Assembly: GCF_037893015.1 (NCBI RefSeq)
Contig: NC_133658.1
Span: 888,251,580-888,315,579, forward strand
Direction: 5' to 3'
Length of the DNA: 64,000 bases
Source of the DNA: Macrotis lagotis
Taxonomy: Eukaryota; Chordata; Mammalia; Peramelemorphia; Peramelidae
Shown here: piece after piece, positions 1 to 10,447 of the stretch
How positions within the stretch are numbered: the first letter of the stretch is position 1
Layout: each line of letters opens with the position of its first letter
Program-made: the position numbers and the translations under genes
Notes under the pieces: generated by a model
The model's database searches: none
Told to the model about the DNA's origin: nothing
The model's input: the letters and a program-made list of their open reading frames with translations, nothing else

Positions 1-699
1 CCCTTTCATACTTATAGAAAGGGAGGAGACTGCCAAAGGCAAATGAGGTGTCACTGAACCGTAACTGCGAGTTGGAGCTGGAGGAGTTACTGATGACCAT
101 TCAGTTCCAAACCCTCATTTTCACAGAGGAGAAAAGAGGGTCTCAGGGAAAGGGCACGTGATTTAAAGACAGTCAAGGGAACCCAGGCTACTGACCTTCT
201 AGACTCCCCAATCTTTAGTGGCATTTTTGGGGGGAGGGGTCAGATTTGGGTTAGAATGCAAGAAGAATCCTGCTTGATTGAGTTCACTCCCTGGGGACCT
301 AAAACAGCTTCCAGTAGAGGTGAGGGACACACACAAAAAGCAGGAGAGACTTTTCTGGAGGACAGTTTGCATGACTAGAGAAAGTGGTTGGTAAATGCTG
401 ACCAGGAGTCGTTATGGACCACTACTGTATACCTATCTTGTAGTTCTGACTCCTTGACCCTAAAGATGGCCTCGTTGAGGCCACAGTGTCCTGGTGTTTG
501 AGGAGGACCATTTTGGGCTCTACTTGGTGAAGAGACAAATTCAGGGAAAGCATAGTTGTCATAGAAAGAACCTCCAAAGCAAGCCCCTGTACCAGATTCA
601 TTCAGATGGGACCTGCCATGATCTGCAAAACCCCAAGGTCTGTCCAGGGCTTTCTCTCTTCTCCTTTTCAGTTTCCTTTGGCAGTACTCCAATAAGATC
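1..699. other. Unassigned flank upstream of HES2
   Basis: No gene or clear repeat was recognised. Open frames here are short and do not resemble a known protein. In other mammals ESPN lies head-to-head with HES2, but no espin-like ankyrin coding exon is visible on the minus strand. Confidence 0.4.
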
Positions 700-1160
700 A
701 CAACCTCCTATGGGTGTCTCCCCAAACTCTTTCCATTGCCCTTTCTCCCTCTATTCCAGTTCGTTTGGTGATCAAACTAACTTCAATGCCTTCAGCTATC
801 CCATCTGTCCCAATGATTCCCAGGTGTACATATCCAGTCTTAGTCTCTTTCTTGATCTCCAACAGGCAATTGGAATTGGCAGCAGCAAATGCCTCTTAGA
901 CATCTCAGGTCAGATGTCCTCGAAACATCTCAAACTCAAACTGTCCAAAACAGAATTATTTTCCCCTCTCTCCAATACTCCCACTTTCTCAACTTCTTTC
1001 TTTCTATGTAGGGCAAATCTATCTTCCCATTTACCCAGACTGACAATCTGGGTATCATGATTGACTCCTCACAATTCATCCCACCTATCCAATTTATTGT
1101 CAAGTCTTGTAATTTCTCTCTTTGTAAAAGTTCTATCCATTCCTGTCTCTATAGTCACGT
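700..1160 (+). mobile_element. L2 LINE fragment, upstream portion
   Basis: The sequence follows the 3' part of mammalian L2: the stretch on cytokine-like 'agacatctcaggtcagatgt', then 'ctcaaactcaaactgtccaa', then 'gactcctcacaattcatccc', in L2 order. The open frame of 188 codons here is decayed L2 coding sequence. The homology resumes near 2660, so this is probably the upstream half of one split element. Confidence 0.65.
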
Positions 1161-1234
1161 AGCAGTCAATGTGGAGCAGGCAGGGGAAGGAGGGTTTTAG
1201 CATTTAAGTGATCAGCTATTATTCATATATTTAT

Positions 1235-1281
<47 letters not shown>

Positions 1282-2070
1282 CTGAGTTTTGTAGGAATTG
1301 AGGAATTCTAAGAGGCAGAGGTGGAGTGGAAATAAATTGCAGGCTTGAGGGATAGTGAAAAGACTTGATGAGGGAGATGAATGTGGTGTATGAGGAACAG
1401 TTAGAAGGCGTTTGTGTACCATAATGCTTGAAAGGGAATAGTGTGTCATTAGGATGGGAAAGTGACTTGGATCCAGGTTGGGAAGGCCTTTAAATCCAAA
1501 ATGGAGGAATTGAGATCTGATCCTAGACTTCAGATGAAGGTATTAGAGTATGCAGAACCCTTCATTTTCAGAGCAGTTGTTGCTTTACCCCAGACTGTAG
1601 AGTGTTTTTGATATTCTCCACCACCTTTTCCATGGTCACCTTCTGGTCTAGGTCACATTCATTTACTAGTGCCCTCATGTGGCTCTTTGACTACCCAAAT
1701 ACCTTGTTTTGGTGCCCCAGTCAAGATAATTAGCTCCTAATATGCGGTTTCTCTTTTCAGAATAGAGAACTCATTTAAAATTTTACTCCCAAGGTTAATG
1801 GCAAAGCAACCTGGTTATTCATAACAAATATATTTAATGCTTAACAAGGAGGAGGTTTTGTTTTATGGGTTGAGGGGGATGCAAAGATAAAGAAGCTTTA
1901 GCTTTATCTGATGTGAATGATTGAAAGGTTTTACCATTCCTTGAGGTGCTTCTATTGTTTTCTTTAAAAAGAGCTAATTGAGCATTAAGCCTAAAGATAT
2001 TCTGATTGGAAGAATCTGTATGTGTGGTTCTTCTGTCACCTGCCTAAAGAACAAGGATTAATAACTTGGC
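1161..2070. other. DNA between two L2 halves, no gene seen
   Basis: Contains an AT dinucleotide tract near 1245-1279. The part around 1310-1540 looks like an ancient interspersed repeat ('aaggcctttaaatccaaaat'), which I cannot name. No coding exon is recognised. Confidence 0.4.
1245..1279. repeat. (AT)n microsatellite
   Basis: About 35 bp of alternating A and T, with no interruption. Confidence 0.9.
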
Positions 2071-2081
2071 AGCTCACTTCT

Positions 2082-2238
2082 TTTTTTTTTAGATTTTTTT
2101 TTGCAAGGCAATGGGGATAAGTGGCTTGCCCAAGGTCACACAGCTAGGTAATTTTTAAGTGTCTGAGGCCAGATTGGAACTCAGGGACTCCTGACTCCAA
2201 GGCTGGTGCTTTATCCACTGCTCCACCTAACCACCCCC
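2082..2238 (-). mobile_element. Short marsupial tRNA-derived SINE (WSINE1-like)
   Basis: Family hallmarks, used for all copies below: on the sense strand a head 'ggggcagctaggtggcgcag', then 'ggatagagcac', 'ctggagtcaggagtac', 'cacttaataattacctagct', 'gccttgggcaagccactta', and a tail 'ccattgccttgcaaaaacc'. This copy is antisense, with the T-run at its left end. It is flanked by an 11 bp target-site duplication, agctcacttct, at 2071-2081 and 2239-2249. Confidence 0.93.
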
Positions 2239-2376
2239 AGCTCACTTCTGAATGATTGTTGGAGACAGTTTTGAGTGTCCATAAGGGTGTGAGTCAATTA
2301 GTGTGTAGGTACATGTAAATAATATTTTTGTCCTAAACTTGTACTTTAAATGGTTCATAATTAATTTCAGAAATAA

Positions 2377-2545
2377 GGGGCAGCTAGGTGGCACAGAGAA
2401 TAGAGCACCAGCCCTGGAGTCAGGAGTCCCTGAGTTCCAATCTGGCCTCAGACACTTCATAATTGCCTCAATGTGTGACCTTGGGCAAGTTACTTAACCC
2501 CATTGCCTTAAATAAATAAAAAAAATTTTAAAAGAATTAAAAAAT
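2377..2545 (+). mobile_element. Short marsupial SINE (WSINE1-like)
   Basis: Sense copy beginning ggggcagctaggtggcacag and ending in an A/T-rich tail. An imperfect duplication of 'ataatttca' flanks it. Confidence 0.9.
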
Positions 2546-2659
2546 AATTTCAAGGGGGTCTACTATGGATGTCCAGATTGGGAAATGCATGAGACAAGCC
2601 TAGCAAGTCATACCTAGAGAGTGAGGCACCTATAAAACCTGCTTATCCTTCCTGTGAAA

Positions 2660-3226
2660 ATTGGTCTTTGCTGGCTGGTCTCCCTACTTCATGTCTCTTC
2701 ACACTAATCTATTTTCCACTCAGCTGTCAAAGTGATCTTCCTAAAATGAGGGTCTGATCATATCACTCCCTTATTCAATGAACTCTAGTGGCTTCCTATT
2801 ACCTCCAGGATCAAATATAAATTCCTCCCTTTGGCTTTTAAAGCAGCCCTTATAACCTGGTCCCTTCCTACCTTTCATTCCTCCCCACCCTTACTCTTGG
2901 GTCCAGTGTTGATAGCTTCCTTGCCATTCCTCATACAGAACATTTTCATCTCCCAGCTTTTGCTCCCATCCTTGAAGCTTTGTCTCTTCTTGTCTTTGAC
3001 TCTCTGGCTTTTTTCTAAATTCCACTTTGTGTATGAAGCCTTTCCCAGCCTTCCCTCTGATAATACTCCCAATTTATCCTACATCTGTGCTGTTTGTACA
3101 TGGTGGCTTGCAATTCTCCCTCATTAGACTGTGAACTCCTTGAGAGCAGGAATTGTTTGGCTTTGTATCTTCAGCACTTACTAGCACATAGTAGGCTCTT
3201 GATAAATGCTAGTTGATTGAGTGACT
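2660..3226 (+). mobile_element. L2 LINE 3' end
   Basis: Matches the L2 3' region: 'gtcaaagtgatcttcctaaa', 'ggcttcctattacctccagg', and the terminal 'tagactgtgaactccttgag' followed by a tail of the type 'cacatagtaggctcttgata'. It continues the homology that breaks off at 1160, with only a small gap in L2 coordinates. Confidence 0.8.
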
Positions 3227-4248
3227 GAAGGTCTGGTTTATTCCAGAATGTCGTTCCCTGAAACCCATCCCTCTTCCAGTCTGACAGTCCTTGCTTCACC
3301 ACTCACTGTTCCTATTTCCTTTAAAGATCCGCAGACAGAACCTTCCAATAGCCAAAGGGAGGGAATCTCGGGTCGCTCAGCACCTGGACAGCGCCTGGAC
3401 CTTTTTGGGGAGAATCTTGTTTTCAGTTGAAGCCCGGAGACTTTGGAGGCCAGGACTGCCTGGAGATCCCCCAGGCTAACAGGGGAAGCCCGTAGAACTC
3501 GGTCTGGAAAATGTACGTCACGAGGGGACGTTCCTGGATTACCGAACAGCTGTGAGCTTCGGCTTCAAGCACAGCTTGGATTCAGAATGTGAGCGCATCC
3601 CTAAATCCATCGCTTCAACCGTTGATTTATTCCCATGTCTCCCCTCCCCCTCCATTTCCCCCACTCACCTCTGAGGCTTAATCCCGCTCTAAATACTGGG
3701 GAGAGGGGGCGGAGGGAGGGAGAATTAGTTCCAGAACCGCCCAGCACAGATGAGTTGGGGACGCCCAGTCTGTTTGCAATAAGCAACGGAAAAGAGACCT
3801 AGATGCAAGGAGGAGTGACCACGCAGGAGCCTTTAAGGGTCAGAGAGTGATCCCAAGAGGTAGAAATCTGTACCTCCTGGAGAGCAGAAGGAGAAAGGGA
3901 TTGCTACACTGGAAGGCTTTCAGGGTGTGACCTAAGAAGTTCAGGGAACGCCTTCCTGAGGCAGGGTTAAAAATGCTAAGAACAAAGCACAACCAGTTGA
4001 GGGCCAAGCAGGAATTAAGCCAAAACCTAGTTTCTGTGAATGACTCCTCTTCTCTCTCTCCCCCCGTCTTAATTTCGCGGAGAAGGTGGAGGGAGAAAGG
4101 GGAGAGATGCACCTACACATGTAAGGATAAACCATCGGGAGGCCGGAAGATCCAGGGTCCTGGAGAACAGATACCTAGAGGAAGGAGAAAGTGTGTAAAG
4201 AGATCATAAATTTAGAGGAGGGACAGCCCCTATTTCACAATTCTTGTA
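3227..4248. other. Non-repetitive upstream block with scattered CpG
   Basis: This looks like unique sequence and carries more CpG than its surroundings at about 3360-3600. A CRE-like 'tacgtcacg' lies at 3514-3522. No exon is recognised on either strand. It could hold distal HES2 regulation or an unrecognised 5' exon of the neighbouring divergent gene, but nothing here proves either. Confidence 0.35.
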
Positions 4249-4562
4249 GTGTGGGAGCACCCTCCTCTTAGCCCCTAGAAGGTGCCCACAGGAGTGTGGG
4301 AGCACCCTCCTCTTAGCCCCTAGATGGTGCCCACAGGAGTGTGGGAGCACCCTCCTCTTAGCCCCTAGATGGTGCCCACAGGAGTGTGGGAGCACCCTCC
4401 TCTTAGCCCCTAGATGGTGCCCACAGGCGTGTGGGAGCACCCTCCTCTTAGCCCCTAGATGGTGCCCACAGGAGTGTGGGAGCACCTTCCTCTTAGCCCC
4501 TAGAAGGTGCCCACAAGGAGTGTGGGAGCACCCTCCTCTTAGCCCCTAGATGGTGTCCACAG
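4249..4562. repeat. 45 bp minisatellite, 7 copies
   Basis: Seven units begin at 4249, 4294, 4339, 4384, 4429, 4474 and 4520. Each opens with gtgtgggagcaccctcctct and closes near 'tgcccacagg'. Six units are exactly 45 bp and one has a single inserted A (near 4515). Units differ only by a few substitutions (for example aggtgccc versus tggtgccc), so the array is young or homogenised. Because 45 is a multiple of three, it makes a spurious 93-codon antisense frame. Confidence 0.97.
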
Positions 4563-4739
4563 GTTCCACAGTAGTGGGAGGCTGGGAGGCAGCAGTGGAA
4601 GCTAGATGTAGCTAGATAGTGAAGAAGAGATAAACAAATCTGGGTTTCTACTCAGGGCAGTTCATTCCTTGCTGCCTCATCCCCGGGTCCTAACCTTTGG
4701 ATTGCCTCACTCCGGCAATCCGGGCCTGGCGTCCCAGTC

Positions 4740-5105
4740 TGAGCCCTCTGCCCCCCCCCCCCCCGCCCCGGGGCGCCTCCTCCCTGTCTGCACCTTTTCT
4801 GCCCCAGGGCGCACTGTCTCGCTTGCTAGCGCGCGAGCAAGGAGCAGCTGGGGCCAGTAACTGTGGCCTCTCTCCCGGGGGATCCACCCCTCCTCGTCCC
4901 TCCCAACCTTCTCCCTTCTCTTCCCGGGTAGGAACAAAGCCAAGAGGTGGAGCCGGAGGGCGGGGTGGTTCCTTATAGTCTAGGTGGAGGCGATCGGCTG
5001 AGCATTCCGCGTCCCCACCGCCTGGGAGCCCCGGAGCCGCTCGGACCCAGCTGTATGTCTCCCCACAGCGCTGAGCCGGACGCCGGGAGCGCCTTCCACC
5101 CTAAG
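4740..5105 (+). promoter_or_regulatory. HES2: HES2 promoter and 5' UTR region (CpG-rich)
   Basis: CpG-rich sequence runs from about 4700 through the HES2 exons. A possible TATA-like element, cttatagt, lies at 4972-4979, which would put transcription start near 5000-5010. GC-rich elements such as 'ggagggcggggtgg' lie just upstream (about 4955-4968). A run of C at about 4750-4764 is a likely length-variable site. The start site is inferred; no transcript evidence is available. Confidence 0.55.
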
Positions 5106-6020
5106 ATGGGGGTCCCTCGCAGACCGGGGGACTCCGCAGAGCTGCGCAAGGTAAGAGGCGCAGAAGCCAGAGGTGGGTAGAACTGGGAAAAAGAGTGGCA
5201 AGAAACAAGCCTTACCCGGACCCCCCTGTTCCCCCAGACGCTTAAGCCTCTAATGGAGAAACGCCGACGGGCGCGCATCAACGAGAGTCTTAGCCAGCTC
5301 AAGGGACTCATCTTACCACTGATTGGCAAGGATGTGAGTGCAGCTGTGGCCCCCTGTGCTGGGGGTTTGGTGGCGGGCGAGAGGGTGGAAATCGGGGATG
5401 TCCTTGGAGACGCCCCCGGAGGGCTGGGGATCCGAGGCTCTGGGAGCCCGGTGGACGTGGGGTCCAGCGACTCGGCCTCCTAGAACCCCTGTCCCCTTGC
5501 TCCCCATAGAGTTCCCGCTACTCGAAGTTGGAGAAGGCCGACATTCTAGAAATGACAGTCCGCTTCCTTCAGGAGCTGCCCACGTCCCACCGCCACGCGG
5601 CTCCTAGTGAGTGCCTTCTGGGTTAACGGGACCCAAGTCCACAGCAGCTTGGGCGCCTTCTCTCACTACCCCCACCCACCCCCTCCAGGTCCTTTCCCTG
5701 CGATCTCCGGGTCTGACTCTTCTCCCCTTTCCTTCCCAGCCTTAGCAGACAGCTACAGAGAAGGCTATCGGGCTTGTCTCAGCCGCCTGACCAGGGTCCT
5801 GTCCACCTGGAACGTCTTGGATGGAGAGGTGTGCGGCCGCCTCTTGGAGCACCTCCACCGCAGCGCTTCTGGCCAGTTCGCCCTCGGGCTCCCGGACTCT
5901 CGTGGCAGCCCCAAGGACTTGGGCTCTGAGTCCCCAGAGAGAATGCCATTGGTCTCTTCTCCTCGAGGATCTGGCTGTCCCCCTGGCCCCCCACCTTCTG
6001 GACTCTGGCGCCCCTGGTAG
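5106..6020 (+). CDS. HES2: HES2, bHLH-Orange transcriptional repressor (4 coding exons)
   Basis: Coding exons are 5106-5150, 5238-5333, 5510-5606 and 5740-6020; every intron is GT-AG. The protein has 172 residues, close to human HES2 (173). The N-terminus reads [15 protein letters not shown]; basic region and helix 1 include EKRRRARIN with the Hes-type proline just before it (residue 19); helix 2 is about residues 53-71 ([18 protein letters not shown]); the Orange domain is about 85-118 ([12 protein letters not shown]). The C-terminus is WRPW (6006-6017), the motif that recruits Groucho/TLE co-repressors. Known family role: nuclear DNA-binding repressor at N-box/E-box sites. I chose the start at 5106 because it matches the mammalian N-terminus and has A at -3 and G at +4. 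An in-frame ATG at 5055 would add 17 residues but has a weaker context. Exon phases and bHLH splitting fit the Hes family. No disruption is seen. Confidence 0.97.
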
Positions 6021-6300
6021 CCCCCTTCGAGGTGACCGGACCTCTTTCGGACCTATATTTATTTGGAATCGCAGGGATAGAAGAAAAGTGGACAGAGAAT
6101 CTCCTCTGGGGTGAATGGGGTACCTTGGGCCAGATGCCCCATCTATTCTCTAGGCCTCGAGTCCATCTTCTCATTACCACTGCACTTTGTAGCTTTTGGT
6201 TTCTTAACAGAGGAAACCAAAAGATTTTTTTTTCCTCTAATAGATTTTGTTTTGTTAAATGTCCCTTCCCCCAATAAAGACTTTTTGCAGAAGTGCTGGA
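6021..6300 (+). other. HES2: HES2 3' UTR with polyadenylation signal
   Basis: The AATAAA hexamer at 6273-6278 lies 253 bp after the stop codon, so cleavage is expected near 6295. Downstream sequence is G-rich (ggggagggggaagg, about 6310), as is usual after a cleavage site. The UTR is short and repeat-free. Confidence 0.75.
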
Positions 6301-6578
6301 TTCTGCTATTGGGGAGGGGGAAGGGCCCCCCACCATAAGAAAAGGAGATTCTGCCCTGACCTTGGACATGTGGACTCCTCCTGGTCCTCAGAGTGAGGCA
6401 GAAGATGTACCAGTCCCTAGGACTGGGGCATGGCTGTTGGGAGATCCCTCTTCTAAAGAGGGGCTAGGGATGACCCCCTTCCCCACTTCATCCCCCTGCA
6501 GGTTGCAGGATGGCCTTCCTCTACCCTGGCCCCCAGCACCAGGCCAAGAGTTCTCCTGATGAAACCCTGACCCCACCC

Positions 6579-6735
6579 CAAGGGAGAGAATCTACTACGC
6601 ATCGGGATCTTTGCCTGGGCCTGTCTCCTCACCTGGGGCAGGTCAGAGCAAAAGCAACAAAATATTGCCTACTTCACATCTGACAGTGGAACCTCTGGGA
6701 CAGAAGGAAGAGGGACTAGAAAAGAGGGGATGTAG
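6579..6735. repeat. Inverted duplication, left arm (HES2 3' flank)
   Basis: This segment recurs in reverse complement at about 7455-7612. The core, 6604-6653 against 7533-7582, is 50 bp with two mismatches. Homology continues inward ('ctgacagtggaacct' against 'ctgacagtgaaacct', then 'ggaagagggac') with small gaps. It does not match any repeat family I know. Confidence 0.85.
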
Positions 6736-7454
6736 TGACTTAAAAAGCACCAGAATTTAGTGGGCAAATGCAAAAAATCATTTCTGGGTCCCAGAAGGTT
6801 TCTGAGCCTGCATGATCAAAGCCCCTGGGTTTCACTCTTTACCTATTTTGCTCTGCTTTGCCAATCAGCTACTCACATTTATCAAGTTACTACCACATTC
6901 AGGACCCTGAGGTCTATGGGGCAGTAAAACAGCAAATTCCTGGGATCCAGAAGTCTTTTTTTGCTTAGGACACCTAGAATTTAGCCTCTAGAGTGGGGCT
7001 GTTTTGAGAGTAATGGTATTCCAGTCCTAACTCTGAGGCTATGTCTCTGGGAAAGTAGCTAATCCTCAAAAGTCTTTTTCTCTTTTGTTTCTTCTCTACT
7101 CTGGGTTGTAGGAAAAGACACTCTTGTTTCAGGATTCCCAAATCTTACTCTTCCCCAGAATCTGAATTTCAACTTTCCTCTGTATCTCTGTACCAGAACT
7201 TCCAAATCTCCCAACCTCCTCTGGTGTCTTCAAGCACAGGGAGAAGGAATCTATCAGACTAAGGACATCTTGGTCTAGGTAAGGACCCAGAGAAATATTA
7301 TCTGAAGTTTTAGTTAGAAGGCAAGAATCTTCCTGGGACCAGGCTATTGTTTGATGTTTTAGGTTATAAATATTTGTACTATAGGTGAGAAATTTGGTTC
7401 TCAGATTCCTATGGTTTAAGCTTGGAATTTCTCAAAATTAAAAGGAAGAAGGGT
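6736..7454. other. Spacer of the inverted duplication
   Basis: About 720 bp without a gene or clear repeat; mixed composition. Confidence 0.4.
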
Positions 7455-7612
7455 GATTTGTACTTTTTTTTTCTTTCGTGGTCCCTCTTCCTCCTGTCCA
7501 AAAGGTTTCACTGTCAGGTAAGGTTTTGCCACTTTTGCTCTGACCTGCCCCAAGTGGGGAGACAGGCCCAGGCAAAGATCCCACTGCACAGCCCATCTTC
7601 TCCCTTTAAGTA
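7455..7612. repeat. Inverted duplication, right arm
   Basis: Reverse complement of the segment at 6579-6735. A 63-codon frame crosses the arm but has no protein-like features. Confidence 0.85.
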
Positions 7613-8801
7613 GGGTAGGGGTTGCCTATTGCTTCTAAAGTCCATTATATTTCTAGTCAGATTTTTGAGGCTAAGAAAGTACATCCTTATCTTTGTCCTT
7701 TTTAAAGGCCTTTCATAGCAACCAAACAAATAAAAATTTGCTGCTGCTGACAATGAATTGACCTCTTAGGTCTATCTCTAGTTCCTGAATTCTGTGGATT
7801 CAGAGAAAACAATCAAAGACAGGAATGAGGAATTCCCCAGTTGTGGTCTTTGAATTCTTGGGATCAGTAGAGAATTCCCATCTGATGGAGAAAGGAGGAA
7901 ACACTTTACCTGATTTTCTTCTACCAGCCACTCCCTTCTACCTTTTACTGAATGGGTAGCCAAAAACAAACTGTTGACAAATTCACAAATGGAAAATGCA
8001 TTCTTTCCCTCCCCTCCTCCTCCTCCCTTCATATAGAAGTCAAAGATTATATTTTTAAAAAATAATTGTATTTTGTTATTTTGTACTTGGGGAGACCTGA
8101 GAAACTTTAGTGGAAGATGATTAATTTCTACATGAAATCAGAGAAACAGAAGATTGTACCTGAATGCCTACTTGTACGACTTGCATTTTTAGAAAGAATA
8201 TAATAAATTCTGTGTATGGGCTTCAAAGCTGTCTTGTGTCTGCTTCTAACCCTCTAGTTCTTTTCATCTCATTAAAAAAAAAGCTACAGTGATTCTCATT
8301 TATTTCTTTTCTTCAAGATTACACTTTAACTGGGACATCAAGTGTAGTGAAGAGGATTGTAGGCCCTAGGACTAACTGCTGCTGAGTTCCCTTTCCAGGT
8401 CCTGATGGTCTTCTCCCTGAGGTCAAGGCTGTAAGATCAGGTTTGTATACCTTCTGGTGTGTCCTAATTTCAGGATTAACTCACAGTCCCATGATGTGAG
8501 TTCCAAGGTAAGGTGGTGGAAGTCCTCAAGCAATATTCTCTCTCTGTTTGTCTTTCCACCCTCTTCATACCCACTCCTTTTTCATTGATTTGGAAAATCT
8601 GTTCTTGTTTCTTGGATTGCCTGGACATCCTGACCCTTGAAACAAATACTGCTCATGTTAGTGGGAGGTGGTCAGTATTTTAGATGATGTTGCAGATCTG
8701 TTTTGAAAATGCCATAGATTTGGGTGACAGGAACTGAGGGAGAATTTGAAGTGGTTTTGTTCAGTTACTTGCTTAAGAAAACTTTGGGAGTCATTAAATA
8801 T
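7613..8801. other. Intergenic DNA, no gene seen
   Basis: AT-rich to mixed sequence. AATAAA-type hexamers occur near 8201 (ataataaattctgtg), followed by a 'cttgtgtctgcttc' stretch, which could be a distal polyadenylation site for an extended HES2 transcript, but this is weak. Confidence 0.35.
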
Positions 8802-9045
8802 TGTTGTTGCTGAGCCATTTTCCATCATGTCTGACTCTGTGACCCCCTTTTTGCGGTTTTCTTTGGCAAACATACTGGAGAGATTTACTGTTTCCCTCTC
8901 CAATTCATTTTACAGATCAGGAAACTGAGGCAAACAGTTAAGTGACTTGCTTATATAGCCAGTTAAGTGTCTGAGGCCAGCTTTGAACCCACATCTTCCC
9001 TTTCCGAGATCAGCTTTCTATTCATTGTGTCACCTAGCTGTCCCA
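8802..9045 (-). mobile_element. Marsupial SINE with RTE/BovB-type tail
   Basis: Antisense copy. The left end, 'catcatgtctgactctgtga', is the reverse complement of an RTE/BovB 3' tail. The right end has the tRNA-like head reversed (cacctagctgtccc). A 9 bp duplication, attaaatat, lies at 8793-8801 and 9046-9054. The tail implies that RTE enzymes mobilised this family, unlike the L1-tailed short SINEs. Confidence 0.8.
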
Positions 9046-9269
9046 ATTAAATATATTAAAAACCCGATTATAATATTGATTTTAAGAAGAAAATAATTTA
9101 AACAATAAATGGATTTACTGGTCACTACCATCTGAATGTTTTGTTAGAGGACTGAAAATAGTCTTTCTAGACATAAAGCTATGTCTTTAGAATATAGAAA
9201 TCACTGCTTCTCCTTGACAAGCTTTACTTGTTACAGGGAAGCTATTGGTTGGCATAATACTGTATTTAT

Positions 9270-9395
9270 TGGGTACTATATTGTAAATATCTTGAGATCA
9301 GGAATTGTGTATTTTATTCACGTTTGCATCACACAAGGTCTTGCATGTAACAGGTTCTCAGTAAATAATCTGAAATGAATGAATTAGTGAGTGAA
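9270..9395 (+). repeat. Ancient L2/MIR-type 3' end
   Basis: Decayed match to 'gtaaatatcttgagatcagg' and 'taacaggttctcagtaaata', the terminal motif common to L2 and MIR. No duplication is visible, so the element is old. Confidence 0.5.
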
Positions 9396-9683
9396 CATGT
9401 TACATGCACAATTGGATGGGTAGGCAGATAAGGGACTTAGAAGGGCTTACTATATATGAAGATCTGTGCTAAACTCAGAAGAATCTATAAAAGGCAAGGG
9501 AGGGGAAAGTTCTAATCTCAAGGAACTCACATTCTAAAAGGAGAAGACAATAAGTAAAAAAGGGTTTACAGAACAGGGGTTTGGAGTCAGAATTAATTTC
9601 AACAGAGCTGCCATGTTTTCCTATAATTTGTATCTTCTTGTGACAAGGCTTGCTTTCCACAAGTCAATTATTTGGAGTATCTT

Positions 9684-9858
9684 GGGGTTTTTTTTTGGTT
9701 TTGGTTTTGGGTTTTTTTTGCAAGGCAAATGGAGTTAAGTGGCTTGCCCAAGGCCACACAGCTAGGTGGTTATTAAGTGTCTGAGGCTGGATTTGAACTC
9801 AGATACTCCTGACTCCAGGGCCACTGCTCCATCTGTTGCACCACCTAGCTGCCCCCTC
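9684..9858 (-). mobile_element. Short marsupial SINE (WSINE1-like)
   Basis: Antisense copy with a T-rich left end interrupted by ggttttgg repeats. Target duplication ggagtatcttg at 9673-9683 and 9859-9869. Confidence 0.93.
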
Positions 9859-10230
9859 GGAGTATCTTGTTTTAATGATATCATTATCAGAGGGACAAAA
9901 TCTATACCCGGAAGGTAGAAAGCACTTTGCGATTATAAGTATTAGCAACAATGTGTCTGAGTCTTTTGGTTTCTGAAGGATCTCACTTCTGAGTGATTTT
10001 TCAGGAGAAAATTGAAGTTATTTGAGTATTTACTGTAGAAAACTTATAATTTGGTCCCTTCCTTTCTTACTCTTTTCAATCCATTAACCTGTTGGAAAGC
10101 CACTTTCCTAGATGGAAAGACAAGAGGGGCAAAATAGTGTAGGGCGAAGGGTGCTGCAAAGGAAGATGTGAGTCCTTGCCCTGGCTCTATCATTAATGAC
10201 CTTTGTGACATTACAAGAGTCACAATCTCC

Positions 10231-10447
10231 CTGGAACTCTTGGGCAGGTCATTCAAACCTGATTGCTTTGAATCCAGGGCCATCTCCAGTCTTCCTGATT
10301 AATACCTGGTCACTGAACCCAGATGGCTCTGGAGGAGAAAGTGAGGCTAGCACAGCACCCCCCCCCCCAATCCAATTCATATACATGCCAGGGCATCATC
10401 TCCCTGATAGCATGGTCTTCATGGAGGATAGAAAAACGTCAAAATGA
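10231..10447 (+). mobile_element. Long marsupial tRNA-derived SINE
   Basis: Carries the long-SINE signature 'cccagatggctctggaggag', then 'gtgaggctagcacagcaccc', then 'gatagcatggtcttcatgga'. The tRNA-like head is decayed. It includes an 11-base C-run near 10360. Confidence 0.75.

Noticed and set aside
494..1060. 188-codon open frame on the + strand
   Set aside because: It overlaps decayed L2 sequence and has no recognisable start or cellular protein similarity.
1..4248. ESPN 5' exon on the minus strand
   Set aside because: Expected from mammalian gene order but no ankyrin-type coding sequence could be read; it probably lies left of the window.
4249..4562. CRISPR-like array
   Set aside because: The whole 45 bp unit is repeated with no variable spacers, and this is vertebrate DNA; it is a minisatellite.
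5313..6369. Other open frames around HES2 (both strands)
   Set aside because: They are GC-driven shadows of the HES2 exons and introns.
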